64,000 nucleotides of DNA from Neoceratodus forsteri. Its lineage: Eukaryota > Chordata > Ceratodontiformes > Ceratodontidae. The notes below the pieces were generated by a model. That model saw only the letters and a program-made list of their open reading frames with translations, did no database searches and was not told where the DNA came from. Both the position numbers and the translations under genes were made by a program. The stretch covers positions 826,428,001 through 826,492,000 of the forward strand of contig CM057452.1 in assembly GCA_016271365.2 (NCBI GenBank), written 5' to 3'. The first letter of the stretch is position 1. The number at the start of each line of letters is the position of its first letter. This document shows, piece after piece, positions 22,601 through 35,450 of this stretch.

Positions 22601-25535
22601 TTCGAACTTCTTAAATGCTAGGCTAACACCTTAATGGAGCATTGCTCGTATTTTACATATCCTTATGGATTTAAAGGGAACAGGAATTCATTATCTGTAC
22701 ATTAAGAAGGCACTGTGAGACATCTTGGGGTAACCACTAAATGAGCAATACGTGTGGTAGTGTTAATTTGTCTTTAATAAAGTTTTATGTTACACCGGTC
22801 TGTACCTGTGTAATTTTTTCTGTGTGCTGTTTTCTGTGATTCTGCATGAGAAGCAGGAAGTGTTATCTCAATGACGCAATGTCATGGTTCGTTGCTATGT
22901 CAGTCCTCGTGTGAGTGTGTGCCATTGCCTGTCAGCCTCCTATGTATAAATGGTGGATTTGAGTTTTGCTGAATTACTTTTCATAAATGAACGTGTTTTT
23001 TCTTTTTAGAGTTGTTGTCATATTTAGATAAGAAACTGGCTTATCATGGCTTTGTTTCACATTCCCTGAGTCACTATGTGAAAAGAATTTGGCAGTTGTG
23101 CATAAGTAATGATGTCTTTAGTTTTACATACAATTTTGTGTGTGAACTAACATATTTTGTAGTTTAGGACTTACATCAGGTTACTGTCCTTGGTTTTTGA
23201 AGGAATCCTCCGGCAGTGGTGTTAGCCCATTCTCTGGGGTATGTGTTATTTTGAATGCAATGCATAGTCTGAACTGTCAGCCCCATTTATATTGTATTCA
23301 TTCCCTCTATGGCAAAACTGATGCCATCTTCCCTTCAGCATACAGATATGCCCCAGTGTACAGAATTTTGTGTGACAAATTGCAGCTAAACTGGTTTAGT
23401 GCTGGCTGTTGTTGAACTATGTCTGCTCACACTGGCAAAGCAGTCGAGAGGCAGTCATGCTTGTGACTGGATCTCTGCGAGTTGCAACAATGTAGGACAA
23501 TAGGGCTCTATTCAGTTACCTGTGCTGAATATACTGCAGCGTACTAAGTAAAAAGGCATAGATCACGCATTCTAAAACATTATTATTTTCCTGTTTTGCC
23601 TCACTTGTAAGTTGGAAAGTGCTTGCAAACATTTTATCCCCAACAGCGGGATTTGCAAATCAACACACTGACCTCAAGCATACCCCATGGTTAAACCAAG
23701 CTAAAGCGGTCTACCAGCTATATGCACCACTGTTGTCAGTAGCAGTTGGATGAACGGAGAGACCCTGCTGCACAGAACAACCTGAGGTCACATAGAGGGG
23801 CAACAGCATTGGAACAGGCCATGGCTAAAACTGGTCGCACACATTCCTCCCCCAGAACCCTTGCCGGGAGACTGTACATAGCCCCTGCCTGTTCTGACAC
23901 TGATTCGTGGTGGGGCTGGCATGATGCTGTCTTTCTCCCTTCCAGAGCCATCCTGCTGGGCACAGGCAGTAGTACAGGTTGAAGCCTCTGTACAGCAGTG
24001 CTGTCTCCAGAATACATGCCCATGGACAGTGGCATGTGTCACCAAATCAAGTATCCCAGCTACAACAGCCCCTCAGTCCCTGTAATGGACATTGCCTGTG
24101 CAGTGACATTATATGGGGCTGCTGCCTGGGAGAATGATTAAGGAAAAAAGAGCCTCCTATGACTGTGCACCTGCACTGTGGAATGCCACATGCCATAGCC
24201 CTGTGTCTTTGATGCTAGCACCAGACTATGACTGAGCAGTTGGTGTGGCAGTGGTTATGGTCAACCATTGTGGTTGTGTCCCTCAGAGGCCGGGCTTCCT
24301 TTAGCATATACTGTGTGGCACATCTATACCACTGCAGCACTCTCACAGAAGTATCCTGGGGTCATTCAGTGGTGACACTGGGTGACAGTGTGTTACATCC
24401 TCATGCCAGTGCTCCTCTAGGTATCCACTGTGTGTTGCTCATCAGACTGCCCTGCCACATGGCTGGTGACATGCAGGTAGGCACTCCATTGTGCATGCGG
24501 TCAATGGTGGCCGTGGTCGGGTGGTCAGTAATATCAGACACCAGGGTATTATGGTCTGCAGCTGACATATGTGTCAGAGAGAGAGCTGTAATTGGCACCC
24601 TACCTTGCAGTCACCCACTGACACTGACATTTGCAAGTCAGCCCCTGCAGGGTGTATTCAGGAACAATTGGTGGTTGCTCACAATTATGTTCTGTACACA
24701 GCTTGCAGTGGGTATACATGCTACTAACAAGACAGCAAAGTGGTCCATTACTTCACTCATGCAACTGTGAAAACTTGTTTGGAGGTTAGTCATAGGGATG
24801 CATCCTGGGAATGACAGACAAATAAATTGAAAATAACATTGGAATATGGTCATAAAGCAGTTGCTTGTAACTTGACCTTGCATGCCAGGACACTGCAGGA
24901 TGTGTAGTACATATGGAATTGTCCAGAAAGTACCACGTAGTTATGGAGGAAAACACAGTATTTGGACATGACATAAACTGGGACAATCAGGGACACGTCG
25001 TTACAAGGTACAGGTACAGCATTGTACTGTCAGACCTGACATGATCATCTCTTTACATTTATGATTATGTAGACTCAGCATCTAAGCTCACAATGCACAA
25101 ATGACAGCTTTTAACAAAAGGAGATTTTCCTTGGTACATCATCAGACACAATTGACAGTATTACAGGATGTGGTAATTCAGTCAAAAAAATAAACGGTAA
25201 TCACGTAGAATACAAAAAATGAGTTAACAGAGACAGCATTCTTTGTGTGACTACTGTATTGTGGTTGATCGATGAGAGTATGAAAGGAAACTGGGAACCA
25301 ATATAATGTCATTCACTACATGACATACTGCTGTAGTATGACACGGTGCATAGCTAATGGATAAACATGACAAAAGAACTATATCTAACATTCTCATAAA
25401 TCTGTAGTCATCAACTAGTAGGATTAAATTTGAATGAGAACCACTACAGCATTCAATGCACAATCGAAGTGTGATAGAAATTCTCGACACTTATCCCTCC
25501 CTTTTTTTTTACATGGACTTTAAAATATATATACA

Positions 25536-25576
<41 letters not shown>

Positions 25577-27454
25577 ACACACAGAAGATACATGACGGCT
25601 GCCCACTTTGTCTCCCAACATTACACTGTGTAACTACATGAGTGTATAACTCATTTTGTTGTCATTTTCATGGGCCAAGCCGCTTATTATGGCACCTCGA
25701 TAACTAAACAGACGTACACCTATGGGGGAAGAGGTGGTATTTTCCAGCAAATACACTATACCATTAAAAACTACAAGAAATTAAGGAAAGAGATATAAAC
25801 TTAAAGAAAAAAATAAAACCTTTTCTGCTGCCAAGTACAGCACATATGCCAGGGAAGCATTTTTCAGAAAAAAAAAAGATGTTCAAGAACACTGTGCCAC
25901 CACTTGTATTCATACACACCCGTTTGTCAGCTCCACACTGACAGGAGGTAGACTGTCGCATTCGGAAGTGACACCATGACGCTTCAATGATGACATATCG
26001 TACTCCATGCACGACAAGACATGCAGTACGCCGCTACACAACGATATGCGAGAATCAGCTGCACAATACCGCCATGATTGGAAAAAAAATAGTAAAACCA
26101 AACTAACACAAAAACACATCGCAATACCGGGCTAACAGTGTATGAGAGTGACACCACCAATTGACATCATAAATGATTTGTAGCAATGTGTTATGGCTCA
26201 CACAAAATTCATGTCCCCTTTAACTTAATGTTTCAACTCACTGTTTCTTTGTTGGCACCTGATGGGACCGAGACATTTAATTTCTTTATGGTTTAAGATT
26301 ATTTATGTACTGTTGTCATTTGAACACTGGGGTTCTGTTTGATCTAATTTAATTTAGTTTATGTATCATTTCAGTGTAGGGCTGGGGTTGTTTGAGTGAT
26401 TAGGATAGGCTGCTTGTATAGATTGGGTTTTTTTTCTGGCATGAGTTATAGATGCCTGAGTGTAATTATAGGAGAGAACAAGAGAGAGGAAGGGTGGGAG
26501 ATGTTTAGTTTCTTTATATGGTATACTTCTGTTATGCAGAAAACAGCCAATGCCAATATGTATGTGAGTTTTGTTAGTTCATGTGAGTAGTTTAGAATGG
26601 ATGTTGAACAAGTGGTTATAACCCCTTTATTCAGTTTAGTGACATGGTGTGAGTGGCTAAGAGTGAACTCATGGGGTTTAGGGCGAGTGAGGGGTACGGG
26701 GTGGGTGGTTTACATATTGCACTTGGTTTCTTCAAGGAATTCAGTGACTAAATATAGCTGAACAATTTTCTCTGTACTTTAAATTCTATCTTTGGACTAA
26801 TTTTTAATTGGCAATCTGAACTTAATAGCACTACAGGACTGCCACGTTTCTGTATGTTGGTTCTCCTCAGTTGTGTTTTATTCATGGGGGGGGGTGTATG
26901 GTTATAAGTGAATAGTGTCAGGTGTGAGTGCAAGTATGAGAGTGAGTGTCATTTAGTGTTTAGAATTATTGGTTGCTTGTTGTGGGTTGGCTGTGCTAGC
27001 ATTCAGGGTGTGTGTGTGGCCAGTGGGGTTAATAAGCTAATTTCTTTAAATTTTTGTTACATTTTGGTGTGTGCAGGTTTTACGCTGTAGTGATACTCAA
27101 TAGTAGTTGAGTTTTAAATAGTCAGCTTAAGATGTGCTGGGACTTCAGACCCCTAGGCTTAGTTACTCCTCAGCCCAGCTATTGGATCTCCACCCTTTCG
27201 ATGTCCATCCCCTGTCAGCAGATACACATAGGGGCTGCATGGTAGCAGGTATTGTGAAGAAGTGGAGGTCCAGTTGGAAGGGCTTTAGGAGTGCTAATGA
27301 GAAGGCTGGTATTACCTGATACCAATGTAAAATATATGAATCTGCTAAAACTAGATAAATGAAATATTTGGCATTGCAACATTTTTAGTATTAACCAATA
27401 TTTAAATATCTAGTTGGTCTGAATTACGTGCAATATATTGTCAATCGTAAAGCT
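22601..27454. other. Unassigned 4.8-kb intergenic region
   Basis: I could not recognise a gene or a named transposon. A stretch at 23490-25000 looks like transposon-type non-coding DNA (a possible terminal 'gggctctattcag' at about 23503). No matching inverted end was found downstream, so no element is claimed. The 180-codon open frame 24228-24770 has no recognisable domain. A CA microsatellite lies inside. Confidence 0.5.
25537..25583. repeat. (CA)n microsatellite
   Basis: About 45 bases of nearly pure CA dinucleotide with one AT interruption near 25571. It is flanked on the left by a short TA-rich tract. Confidence 0.95.
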
Positions 27455-27640
27455 ATAAGAAACAATTACTTACTGAAGTAATATTACTTCTTCCCGGGTA
27501 TTCCTTAGCATTATTAACACAAGCAGTATGCCAGCTGGGTTCAGCTGTCCCGGAGAGGAGGCGTCAATGCAAATGAGGAATTCATTGGCCAATCAGGATA
27601 CAGTTAGAGTAGAGTGCTGCCTGCAGTCAGCCTGAAGTAC
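27455..27640 (-). repeat. DIRS-like ITR, left end
   Basis: This is an inverted copy of 45095-45262. It contains the 16-base palindrome GAAGTAATATTACTTC near 27476, repeated at 27883. It shares 'gaggaggcgtcaatgcaaat' with the right end (gaggaggagtcaatgcaaat on the opposite strand). Confidence 0.75.
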
Positions 27641-27864
27641 CTCAGAATGCATTTCAGTGCTGAAAAAGAGCAAAAAACTGTGCCCACTAGGGCCAAAAAA
27701 AACTGTTAGCAATAACCCACTATATATTTTAACCCACTATTACGAAAAACATTTTTTTTTTGAAAATCGCACGAACGAATGACAGTCGTCAATTTAGCTA
27801 AATCCCCTAGAAGAGCCTTTAGACAAGGTTTCCAGGGGAGGAAGGGTGAAAGTGGTAATAATGC

Positions 27865-27965
27865 TAAAGAATACCCTGGAAGAAGTAATATTACTTCGGT
27901 GAGTAATTGTTTCTTCTCACCCCAGGAATTCTTTAGCATCTATTGATAGAAGCAGACTTCAAAGT
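27865..27965 (-). repeat. DIRS-like internal complementary region
   Basis: Its first half is the reverse complement of 27458-27517 (the outermost left end). Its second half ('ccaggaattctttagcatct') matches the right terminus at 45215-45250 in reverse complement. A block complementary to both ends is the hallmark used by DIRS elements to rebuild circular intermediates. Confidence 0.68.
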
Positions 27966-28019
27966 AGTGTAATTGGGAGGACAGCACAGAAACCTATTTT
28001 AAGAAGAGGCTCTGAAGTA

Positions 28020-28560
28020 CCATCCTGCCAAAATTGGCATCCTATCATACTACACATCCAAGAAGATCTTACTGAATGTGAAAAGCAAATTTCAAATAAG
28101 CGGTGTGCACACTTCAGATGAGGATATAGCCTTGAACGCTGCCCAGGAGGTAGCTGGTCTCCAGTAAGTAGGACCTAAGCACGAGAAGGGCTGAATGTCA
28201 ACTTTACTGAAGCAGACCCGAAATACGGGAAAACGGTCCCGTGGGAAAACACTCTTGGTCACTGGTTTCTCCTTTTCTGCAAAAATGCAGGAAAGGAAAA
28301 TATGATAATGACAGAACCTGAACTGCTAGGAATGCTGACGCAGTTCCCCTTCCAAGCAGGTTGAGATAGCCTAGACAGGACTTGCCTGAGAGCAGTACAG
28401 GCAGAGAAAAGGGATTGATGAAGGAAATGGTAGAACACTTGGGAAAAAGATTTTCTATCCATCCAGAAGACTAATTTGTTCATAAAGGCACTGAGCGGAT
28501 AAGGCCTAAGAGAACAACCTAAAACTCTGAAAAACATCTGACAGAGGAAAACAAGCAGAC
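28020..28560 (-). pseudogene. DIRS-like tyrosine recombinase remnant
   Basis: On the minus strand, around 28145-28045, a broken frame reads PATSWAAFKAISSSEVC and then LLFTFSKILLDV. This corresponds to the C-terminal part of DIRS recombinases, after the H-x-x-R block and around the nucleophilic Tyr ('TF-x-K-x-Y-LD'). The Tyr position reads Ile here. Another minus frame at 28537-28259 is compatible with the upstream recombinase core but is diverged. Several stops are present, so it is a relic. Confidence 0.55.
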
Positions 28561-29018
28561 AAATTGTCTTCGATGTTACTCGCTTCAGGACAGAATTTCT
28601 ACAGATTCAAAGGGATATCCCATGAAACTGAACTTACAGAGGTTTGTGTTCCATGGGAAAAAACTCTGATCCCTAGAAGGGCCTGGAAGTGAAGATGGCC
28701 CTTTGCAGAATTCTTTGAAATGGTCTGAGAAAAGACAGATTTCTTTTGCCTGACTGAAAAAGAATCCGAGTAACAGTTAGGTTTACTCCCAAAGAAAAAA
28801 GGCATACTGTCCCACTGTTGGAAGGAAAATAAAAACCTTTATACTTTTACAGGAAACAAGTCACAAAGACCAAACTAGTTCAAAGTCCAAGATTGTAATG
28901 CCTAGAAATGAACTAAATAATCCAGTCATGAGAGAAAAGAGGACTGAAAAACTCTAGGCTCTTGTCCTCATACCCAGGAAAAGCTACTTCCCCTAGAAAA
29001 ACCGAGGTTTTCGTGATA

Positions 29019-29357
29019 CTAAAACCTTTTCCTTTTTTTACAGATGTTCCAGGCCTTGTTTGGATACAGGGACTCTAACAGATCTAGCCTCTCAGGAACC
29101 AGGCCTTGAGAAGAAAAGATGGGGAGCTGAGAAAAACACTGGTCCTGATTTTTCAGATAGTGCCAAGGTTCTCCTGAGCCACCAGGATCATGGTGGTTGA
29201 TACCTTGACTAGAGAGATACTTAGGAAACAAGGGATACAAGGAGAGAGAAAACTTCTCAGGCCAGTCTTGAGATAAGAAAATCCATTGGAAGGAACCCGG
29301 AGCTGGGGCGTGCAACAGGAAAAAAGGGAAAAAACTGGAGGTTCGGGCTGGAGGCAA
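29019..29357 (-). pseudogene. DIRS-like RNase H to recombinase linker remnant
   Basis: The minus-strand frame (112 codons) contains WPEKFSLSLYPLFPKYLSSQ and later LPIFSSQGLVPERLDLLES. The spacing resembles the 'Y-FPP-LI--VL ... P-LLP--DLLSQ' linker found between RNase H and recombinase of DIRS elements. This is recognition by pattern and is weaker than for the recombinase. Confidence 0.45.
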
Positions 29358-30159
29358 AAATTCAGATCTGGACCTGACCTTTCCCCTGAATGATGTGGCT
29401 AGGACTTGTGTGCTGAGGGCTCACTTGCGGTGGTCCTGAGTATTGTGGCTCAGAGGATCTGCCAAAGGGCCCACTTGTGGTAGCCCTACCAAAGTTTTGT
29501 CCTTGCCCGACAGATGGATGAGTGACTAAGCTAACTAAAAGAAGCTACATTTTCTTCTTAATTTAAAACGTATATCTCAGCAGGAGTCAGTGTCTGTTAA
29601 GATTAAGTAGACTGATAACTTTATTAGAAGTAGAAGTAGAAGGGGACTTATTTAGGGTTAAAAAAAAGAAAGAAAAGAAAGAAAGTCAGTGTGTAGTCTG
29701 TGCAGTGAAGGGTACTGTATCAGCTCACTTTGCTAAACCAGTAGGAGGAAAGAGAGCTTACCTGGGGGTGTGGTTTAGACACTATAAAAGCAGGTGAGTC
29801 AAATTACAACTTCTTGTTGCTAGTCTTTTTCTTACTAATTGCTCCTCCATCCCACCCTCCACCCACCCGCCCAAGGCCAGTTCTGCTTTTGTGGCCACTG
29901 GATTTGGCTGTCAATGGAGCTTCCTGTTTGGTGGTGGGAGGGAAGGGATAATAGAGAAACACTGGTTTTGTCAACCCTGGAGTAGAGGAAGTGGCTCGCT
30001 CTCCCCCCTAGCTGCTGGTGGTCTGATATTGAGCAAGGAAGAAGGAGGCTACTGAAGAAGATAGGAAGTTGCTGTCCCAGAACAGGAAGGGTGAGAGTTG
30101 TAAGGAGAGGAGAGAGTAAGCATCCAGAGAAACAGTAGAGGGGACACAAAAAAAGACAT

Positions 30160-31078
30160 GATAGGAGTGGTGCAGTGCAATGGCTGTGGGCGGCAGTGTT
30201 CGGGAGACATTCTGGAGGCTGCGATGCTGCCCTATTTGCAGGCACTCTCTGGTCTGAGAAAGGAGGGTCTGCCTCCAGGCTGACCTGGCTAGGATCTGGG
30301 AAACCTCCTCCCCCACCCAAGGACCACCAGGGCCACTGCCACTACCTCAGAGGTTGCAAAGAAAGAGGAGAGGCTGGACCAGGGTGGGCTCAAGGAGGGA
30401 GAGGGTGGTGGAACAGAGTTGCATTCCTCCAGCTGTACCTCTTCACAATTCATTTGCTCTTCTGGTGGATAGTGGTTCCTCTATGGAGGCACCTGCAATG
30501 GAGACCAAGGAGGATGCTGGGAACCTTCACAAAGGAGACCCAAAGGAGGGTGGCATGGGACCCCACAGGGGAAGGAAACAACTCCTGGTGGGGGACTCAA
30601 TCATTAGGGGGTAGAAATGGGGGAGGATGGGGAGAGGGAGGTAAGGTGCCTTCCTGGCGCCACGGCTTGGAGGGACAGGAAGCGAATCCTCAGGATTGTG
30701 GGAGGAGCTGCATGAGGGAGGGAGCTGGATGTCATTGTCCACCTAGGGACAAATGACCTGGCTAGGAATGGGATCAGAGCAGTGCAAGAGGAGTTTGTAG
30801 AGTTGGGAAGGGGCCTTAGACAAGTAACGCATACGGTAACCTTCTCGGAGATGCTGCCTTTCTATGGCAAGGGAGATGCTAGGGCACTTCTCACCAGGGA
30901 ATTCAATGAGTCATTGAAAAACTGGTGTGGAGCTCAGGGTTTTGGCTTCATTGGGGACTGGGGAGCCACCTGGAGGAATGCAGACCTATACTGGTGTGAT
31001 AGTCTGCATCTGTCCAGGGGGGGAACCAGGATCCTAGGTGAGAGGTTTAAATGCTTCATTGGCAAGCATTTAAACTAG
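30160..31078 (+). pseudogene. CR1 ORF1 with SGNH-hydrolase (esterase) domain
   Basis: The N-terminal part encodes VQCNGCGRQCSGD at about 30173-30210, a Cys-rich motif like the PHD-like start of CR1 ORF1. The SGNH fold follows. Block I is LLVGDSIIRG (about 30583-30612, catalytic Ser in GDS), then a stop. The HLGTNDLARNG block (about 30740-30770) comes next. Block V, with the Asp-His pair, is in DSLHLSRGG (about 31000-31025), at the end of an open frame 30782-31078. CR1 ORF1 proteins with this esterase are known and are thought to act on lipids or membranes during retrotransposition. Stops at 30612 and around 30630 and a frameshift before 30680 inactivate this copy, but all three catalytic blocks are still legible. 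Confidence 0.82.
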
Positions 31079-31264
31079 CCAAGGGGGGAGGCACTGAAAA
31101 GAAGCAGGGAAATCTGAGCTCCCCACAAAACATGGTGATTAGTGAGGTAAACACCAAGGTACAGAAGTTATTAGGGAGCAGAACAGATTTAAATGTAAAA
31201 AGGCAAAGGCAGTAAGGACAGAAATGGGCTAAAAGGGGCAAGCTATCAAAAGTGGAGGGTGATG

Positions 31265-34003
31265 AGTACCAATGCCCGTAGTCTGTGTAACAAGCCCCTG
31301 AACTAGTGGCCTTGATGGAAGAGGGTTGCCTGGATATTGTGGCAGTCACAGAAACATGGTACACAGAGAACCATGACAGGGATGTCAACATACCAGGATA
31401 CACAATCTACAGGAGGGACAGGGAGGGTAAAGAGGAGGAGGAGTAGCTTCTATGTAAAGGAAGGGATCAAAGCAACAGAACTAAAGAGTAAACAGGGAGC
31501 AGATGAGGCACTTTGGGTCACCCTGGAGACAGGAAATGGCACCACAATCTGCATGGGGGTTGTATACAGACGACCATCTCAGGGGAAGGGAATGGACAAG
31601 GAAATGATAGAAGACTTTCTTAGAATGGCAGAAAAAGGGGAGATATTGTTGGTGGGGGACCTGAATATGCCAGATGTTAACTGGAGCACCTTTGCTGCAG
31701 GCACATCCAAGAGCAGGGTCATTCTTGACGCCCTACAGGGGGCATGTCTCAGACAGCTAGTATCGGAACCCACTCGGGAGGGAGCAATCTTAGACCTGGT
31801 ACTTTCTAATGGGGATGGAGAAAGTATCTCAGATTTAGAAGTGGGTAGCCATCTGGGAACAAGCAACCACCAAACAGTGTGTTCACGATAAACACAGCCA
31901 TACAATCAAGCCATACAAAAGCAAGAGTACTAGACTTTAGGAGGGCTGACTTTGGGAAATGAGAGTGCCTCAGAAAAGCACTAGCAAACAGGCAAGAAGG
32001 AGGGGTGGAGAAACAATGGGGAGTGATCAAAACAGCCATCACAGAGGCAACAAGCCTTTTTGTAAAAAAAATCAATAAAACACAATGAAGGAAAAAACCA
32101 CTATGGTTCACAAAAGAGGTGGCAGGGAAGGTTAAGGAGAAAAGGACAGCATTCAGGAAATATAAGGAAACACAGAAGGAGCAGGACAGAGAACTTTATC
32201 AGTTAAAGCAGAAAGAAGCTGGGAAGGCAGTCAGAATAGCAAAGGCCCAAACCGAGGAAAGGATAGCCAATTCTGTTAAGAAGGGGGATAAGACCTTTTA
32301 TAGGTATATTAGGGAGCGAAGAAAGACCAAAGGAGGGATTCTGAAGCTTAATAAAGGGGAGGGAATGTGGGTAGAGGGTGATAGTGAAAAAGCAGGGATA
32401 CTGAACGAATATTTCTGCTCAGTATTCATAAAGGAAGAGGAGGGGGAGTTACCTAAACCAAACAAGAGAAACACTCTGAAGACGGGGGTCGATACCAGTC
32501 CATTTACAGAAGAAAGGGTTCTGAAAGAACTAATAAAATTGAAGGCAGACAAAGCAATGGGGCCTGATGGGATTCACCCAAGAATTCTAAAAGAACTAAG
32601 GGTAGAACTAGTGACATCGCTGACTACTCTGTTTAATAAATCATGGGAGGATGGGGTGGTACCCGAGGATGGAGGAGGGCAGATGTGATTCCTCTTCACA
32701 AAAGTGGGAGCAGGACAGAGGCAGGAAACTACAGACCAGTTAGTTTGACCTCAGTGGTAGGGAAAATGATGGAATCACTTCTGAAGGAAAGAATTGTTGA
32801 GTACCTAGAGGCCAGTGCACAGGACCCAAGGCAGCATGGATTCACGATGGGAAGGTCATGTCAGACGAATCTAATAGATTTCTTTGACTGGGTGACCAAA
32901 GTAGTAGACCAGGGAGGGGCTGTGGACATGGCCTACCTAGATTTTAGCAAGGCATTTGATACAGTTCCACACAAAAGATTAATACACAAGATAGCCAGCC
33001 TTGGAATGGGTCCCAAGGTGGTAGCCTGGATAAAAAATTGGCTAGACAACAGGATGCAAAGGGTAGTAGTAAATGGAGTACACAGTGAAGAAAGGAGGGT
33101 TACTAGCGGGGTACCGCAGGGTTCAGTACTGGGACCGGTCCTTTTTAATGTCTTTATAAGTGACATTGCAGAGGAACTGGAAGGAAAAGTATGTCTCTTT
33201 GCAGATGACACAAAGATCTGCAACAGGGTTGATACACAAGATGGAGTGGAAAGGATGAGAAGGGACTTAGCAAGGTTGGAGGAATGGTCAAATGTATGGC
33301 AGCTCAGATTCAATGCAAAGAAGTGCAAGGTAATGCACATGGGAAACAAAACCAGGGAAGCGTAACAATGGGGGTGAGATACTGACAACAGTAAAAATAG
33401 AAAGGACCTGGGGGTAATTATATCAGATGACCCAAAGGTGGGCAAGCAATGGAGAAGGCAGAAGGAAGGCTGGGGATACTGGGATGCATAGAAGAGGCAT
33501 CATATAGAAAACAGGAAGTTGTTATCCCTCTGTACAGACAGTTGGTGAGACCCCATTTGGAGTACTGTGTGCAGTTCTGGAGACCCCATCTCCACAAAGA
33601 CATAGACAGAGTGGAGGCTGTACAGAGGAGGGCAACCAAAATGGTGCAGAGTCTGCACCAGAAGACATACGAAGAAAGACTAAAGGAGCTTAATATGTAT
33701 ACTCTTGAGGAAAGAAGGGAGAGAGGGGACATGATAGAAACTTTCAAGTACCTCAAGGGAATTAACAAAGTCCACGAGGGTAGCATCTTCCAGAAAAAGA
33801 GATGTGCAAGAACAAGGGGGCACAATTTGAAGATAGAGGGGGGACGTCTCAGGGGTAATGTAAGGAAGTATTTTTTCACTGAGAGGGTTGTGGATGTGTG
33901 GAACAGCCTCCCTGAGAAGGTCGTGGAGTCAAGAACAGTGGGGGACTTCAAGAATGCATGGGACAGGCATAAGGCAGTCCTAGGGGTGGGTAAGAGGAAG
34001 TAA
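31265..34003 (+). pseudogene. CR1 ORF2: endonuclease and reverse transcriptase
   Basis: The APE-type endonuclease begins with STNARSLCNK at 31270 and a shifted ETWYTENHD. It continues in 31337-31891 with CMGVVYRRPS and ILLVGDLNMPDVNW, and ends near GTSNHQ. RT is in two overlapping frames. The first, 32119-32688, has MGPDGIHPRILKEL. The second, 32643-33365, has RPVSLTSVVGKMMESLLK, AYLDFSKAFDTVPHKRL, VPQGSVLGP and the catalytic LFADDTKIC. The C-terminal domain is in 33449-34003 (RPHLEYCVQFW). Joins occur by frameshift at about 32665 and 33400. RT catalytic motifs are intact and the overall order is standard CR1. Confidence 0.92.
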
Positions 34004-34110
34004 GGTGTTGGTTAACTAGGATCTGCAGCTTATCTGTTAGGTAGGAAAATGGGCAGACTAGGTGGGCCAAGTGGTCCTTATCTGCCGTCAAATTCTATGT
34101 TTCTATGTAA

Positions 34111-35194
34111 GACACCTCCAAAGAAGCCAGCTAGAGATAACAACTCATAGCTATTGCAGAGAGATTGGAAGCCCTGTGTCCCAAATGCTCATTAGTGTGA
34201 TACAAGGCAAGGATATCGAACTAAATGGCCTCTGGACTGAAAAAAATGCAGGCCTGATAGAGATGCTTTGAGATTCCAGGAACTGAAGTGAGAAGGACTC
34301 TCTCAGAAACCAAGATCCAATAATGGAACCCCCCCCCCAAAGGGAAGCGCCAACCGGAAGGAAGCCTCTGTACTGAAGATTTGAAGGGGAGAGGTGTGAA
34401 ATTCACTTTTTCCTTACACCAGTCCAGCTTGTAACAGGGTTCAAGCTTCATGAAAAATTCTCTTATTTGGAATCTAACCTAGAGGCCTAGCCCCTGGGAC
34501 TTCAATGACAAAATGATGCACCCCATGCAGGGAAAGAGCTTCCCCTGACAAGAGATGAGCATTGCCCCCTAAGAGTTGCCAAGATACAAATAGTTAGGGG
34601 ACTTTTTTCTAGTAGGTACAAAGAACCCTCAAGACTGTAGGAAACAAAATGTAGGACTTAGGGCCTGAAAACCAAAGTCAAGGGAAATTGGCTAAGGTCG
34701 GCCAAGCCTCTGATAAGGGAAACCAGAGATTCCCCTCTCTTCAGGGGAGAACCGCCAACCTACCCAGATACCTGAAGAACAGCCCGATTTTTACTCCATA
34801 TCTGAGAACACTCTGAAGGCAGTCTAAATGGCATGGAATAAAACTGCCTGAGAAAAAACCCTGTACTAAGGAACTGAGAACATAGAATGTATCCAAGGAG
34901 ACAAGAAAAATCCCCAACGTTTGCAAAAGCAAGACCTAAGTCAAGGAAGCATCCTGACCCCAGGTTGTGAAAGTTGATAATGATTTGCTGTTCCCTATTT
35001 TCCCTTAAGATTCAGGTAATAGCCTGGGAAAAAGGTCCAACTCCCAAGCAGGAGGGGACCCTTTTACGACTTTGACCCTCACAAGGTTCTGGTGCTCTAG
35101 TTACCATTGCTAACATGCTACTGAAGAACAACAGACAATGCAGCATTTGGAGGTAAACTTTAGATATTTATTTACTTATCATGCACATAGATAT
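34111..35194 (-). other. Interior of the DIRS-like element between CR1 and Harbinger
   Basis: About 1.1 kb continues the DIRS-like element after the CR1 3' end. By position on the minus strand it should derive from the RT/RNase H part. No RT motif could be recognised and frames are short. Confidence 0.4.
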
Positions 35195-35197
35195 ACT

Positions 35198-35450
35198 GGC
35201 CCAGATATTTAAAAGAGTTGAGCCATGTGCAATAGGGTTGCACCTGCGCAAGTCCGAAATTGCGCCACTCTGCAATATTCAGCAGGAGGCAGTTGCGCCC
35301 CCGAAATCATGCTGAGCAACAGCGCAATGATAATGAAGGCATGTGCAACTGAAGGGGGAGGAACCATGCACTAAATGGCGCAGTGCGATATTCAACAACT
35401 TGTGCCATGCGCAATAGGGGAGCAAGCGGAAGTTGCGCCATAGCGGAAAT
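35198..35450 (+). repeat. Harbinger left TIR and subterminal GCGC motifs
   Basis: The 16-bp TIR is followed by short motifs centred on GCGC. They occur as ctGCGCAA at about 35245, TTGCGCC at 35260 and 35293, GCGCAAT at 35322 and 35409, and TTGCGCCA at 35433. Similar motifs sit at the right end and in the central promoter region. In studied Harbinger elements, subterminal repeats are bound by the transposase and Myb-like protein; the same role here is inference. Confidence 0.7.

Larger units (their letters stand above)
29760..34110 (+). mobile_element. CR1 LINE, near full length
   Basis: This is a 4.35-kb plus-strand CR1. It has a 5' region with a TATA-like 'actataaaagcaggtgagtc' at 29780, ORF1 with an esterase domain, ORF2 with endonuclease and RT, and a 3' end 'ttctatgtttctatg' at about 34093-34107. 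It interrupts the DIRS-like element. The 5' boundary is approximate because no clear target duplication was found. Shorter, closely related copies lie at 5873, 47693 and 60618. Confidence 0.85.

Noticed and set aside
24228..24770. 180-codon open frame
   Set aside because: No motif, no splice-site context and no homologous wording; not supportable as a gene.
25537..25583. Regular repeats considered as a CRISPR array
   Set aside because: Simple dinucleotide microsatellite in eukaryotic DNA; no spacers.
23490..26100. Second Harbinger-like or other DNA transposon suggested by 'gggctctattcag'
   Set aside because: No matching inverted end and no transposase motif found in the following 4 kb.
27897..27933. 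GTGAGT ... CCCCAG looking like a tiny intron
   Set aside because: It is only about 37 bases and lies inside the DIRS-like inverted terminal and internal complementary sequence, which explains it.
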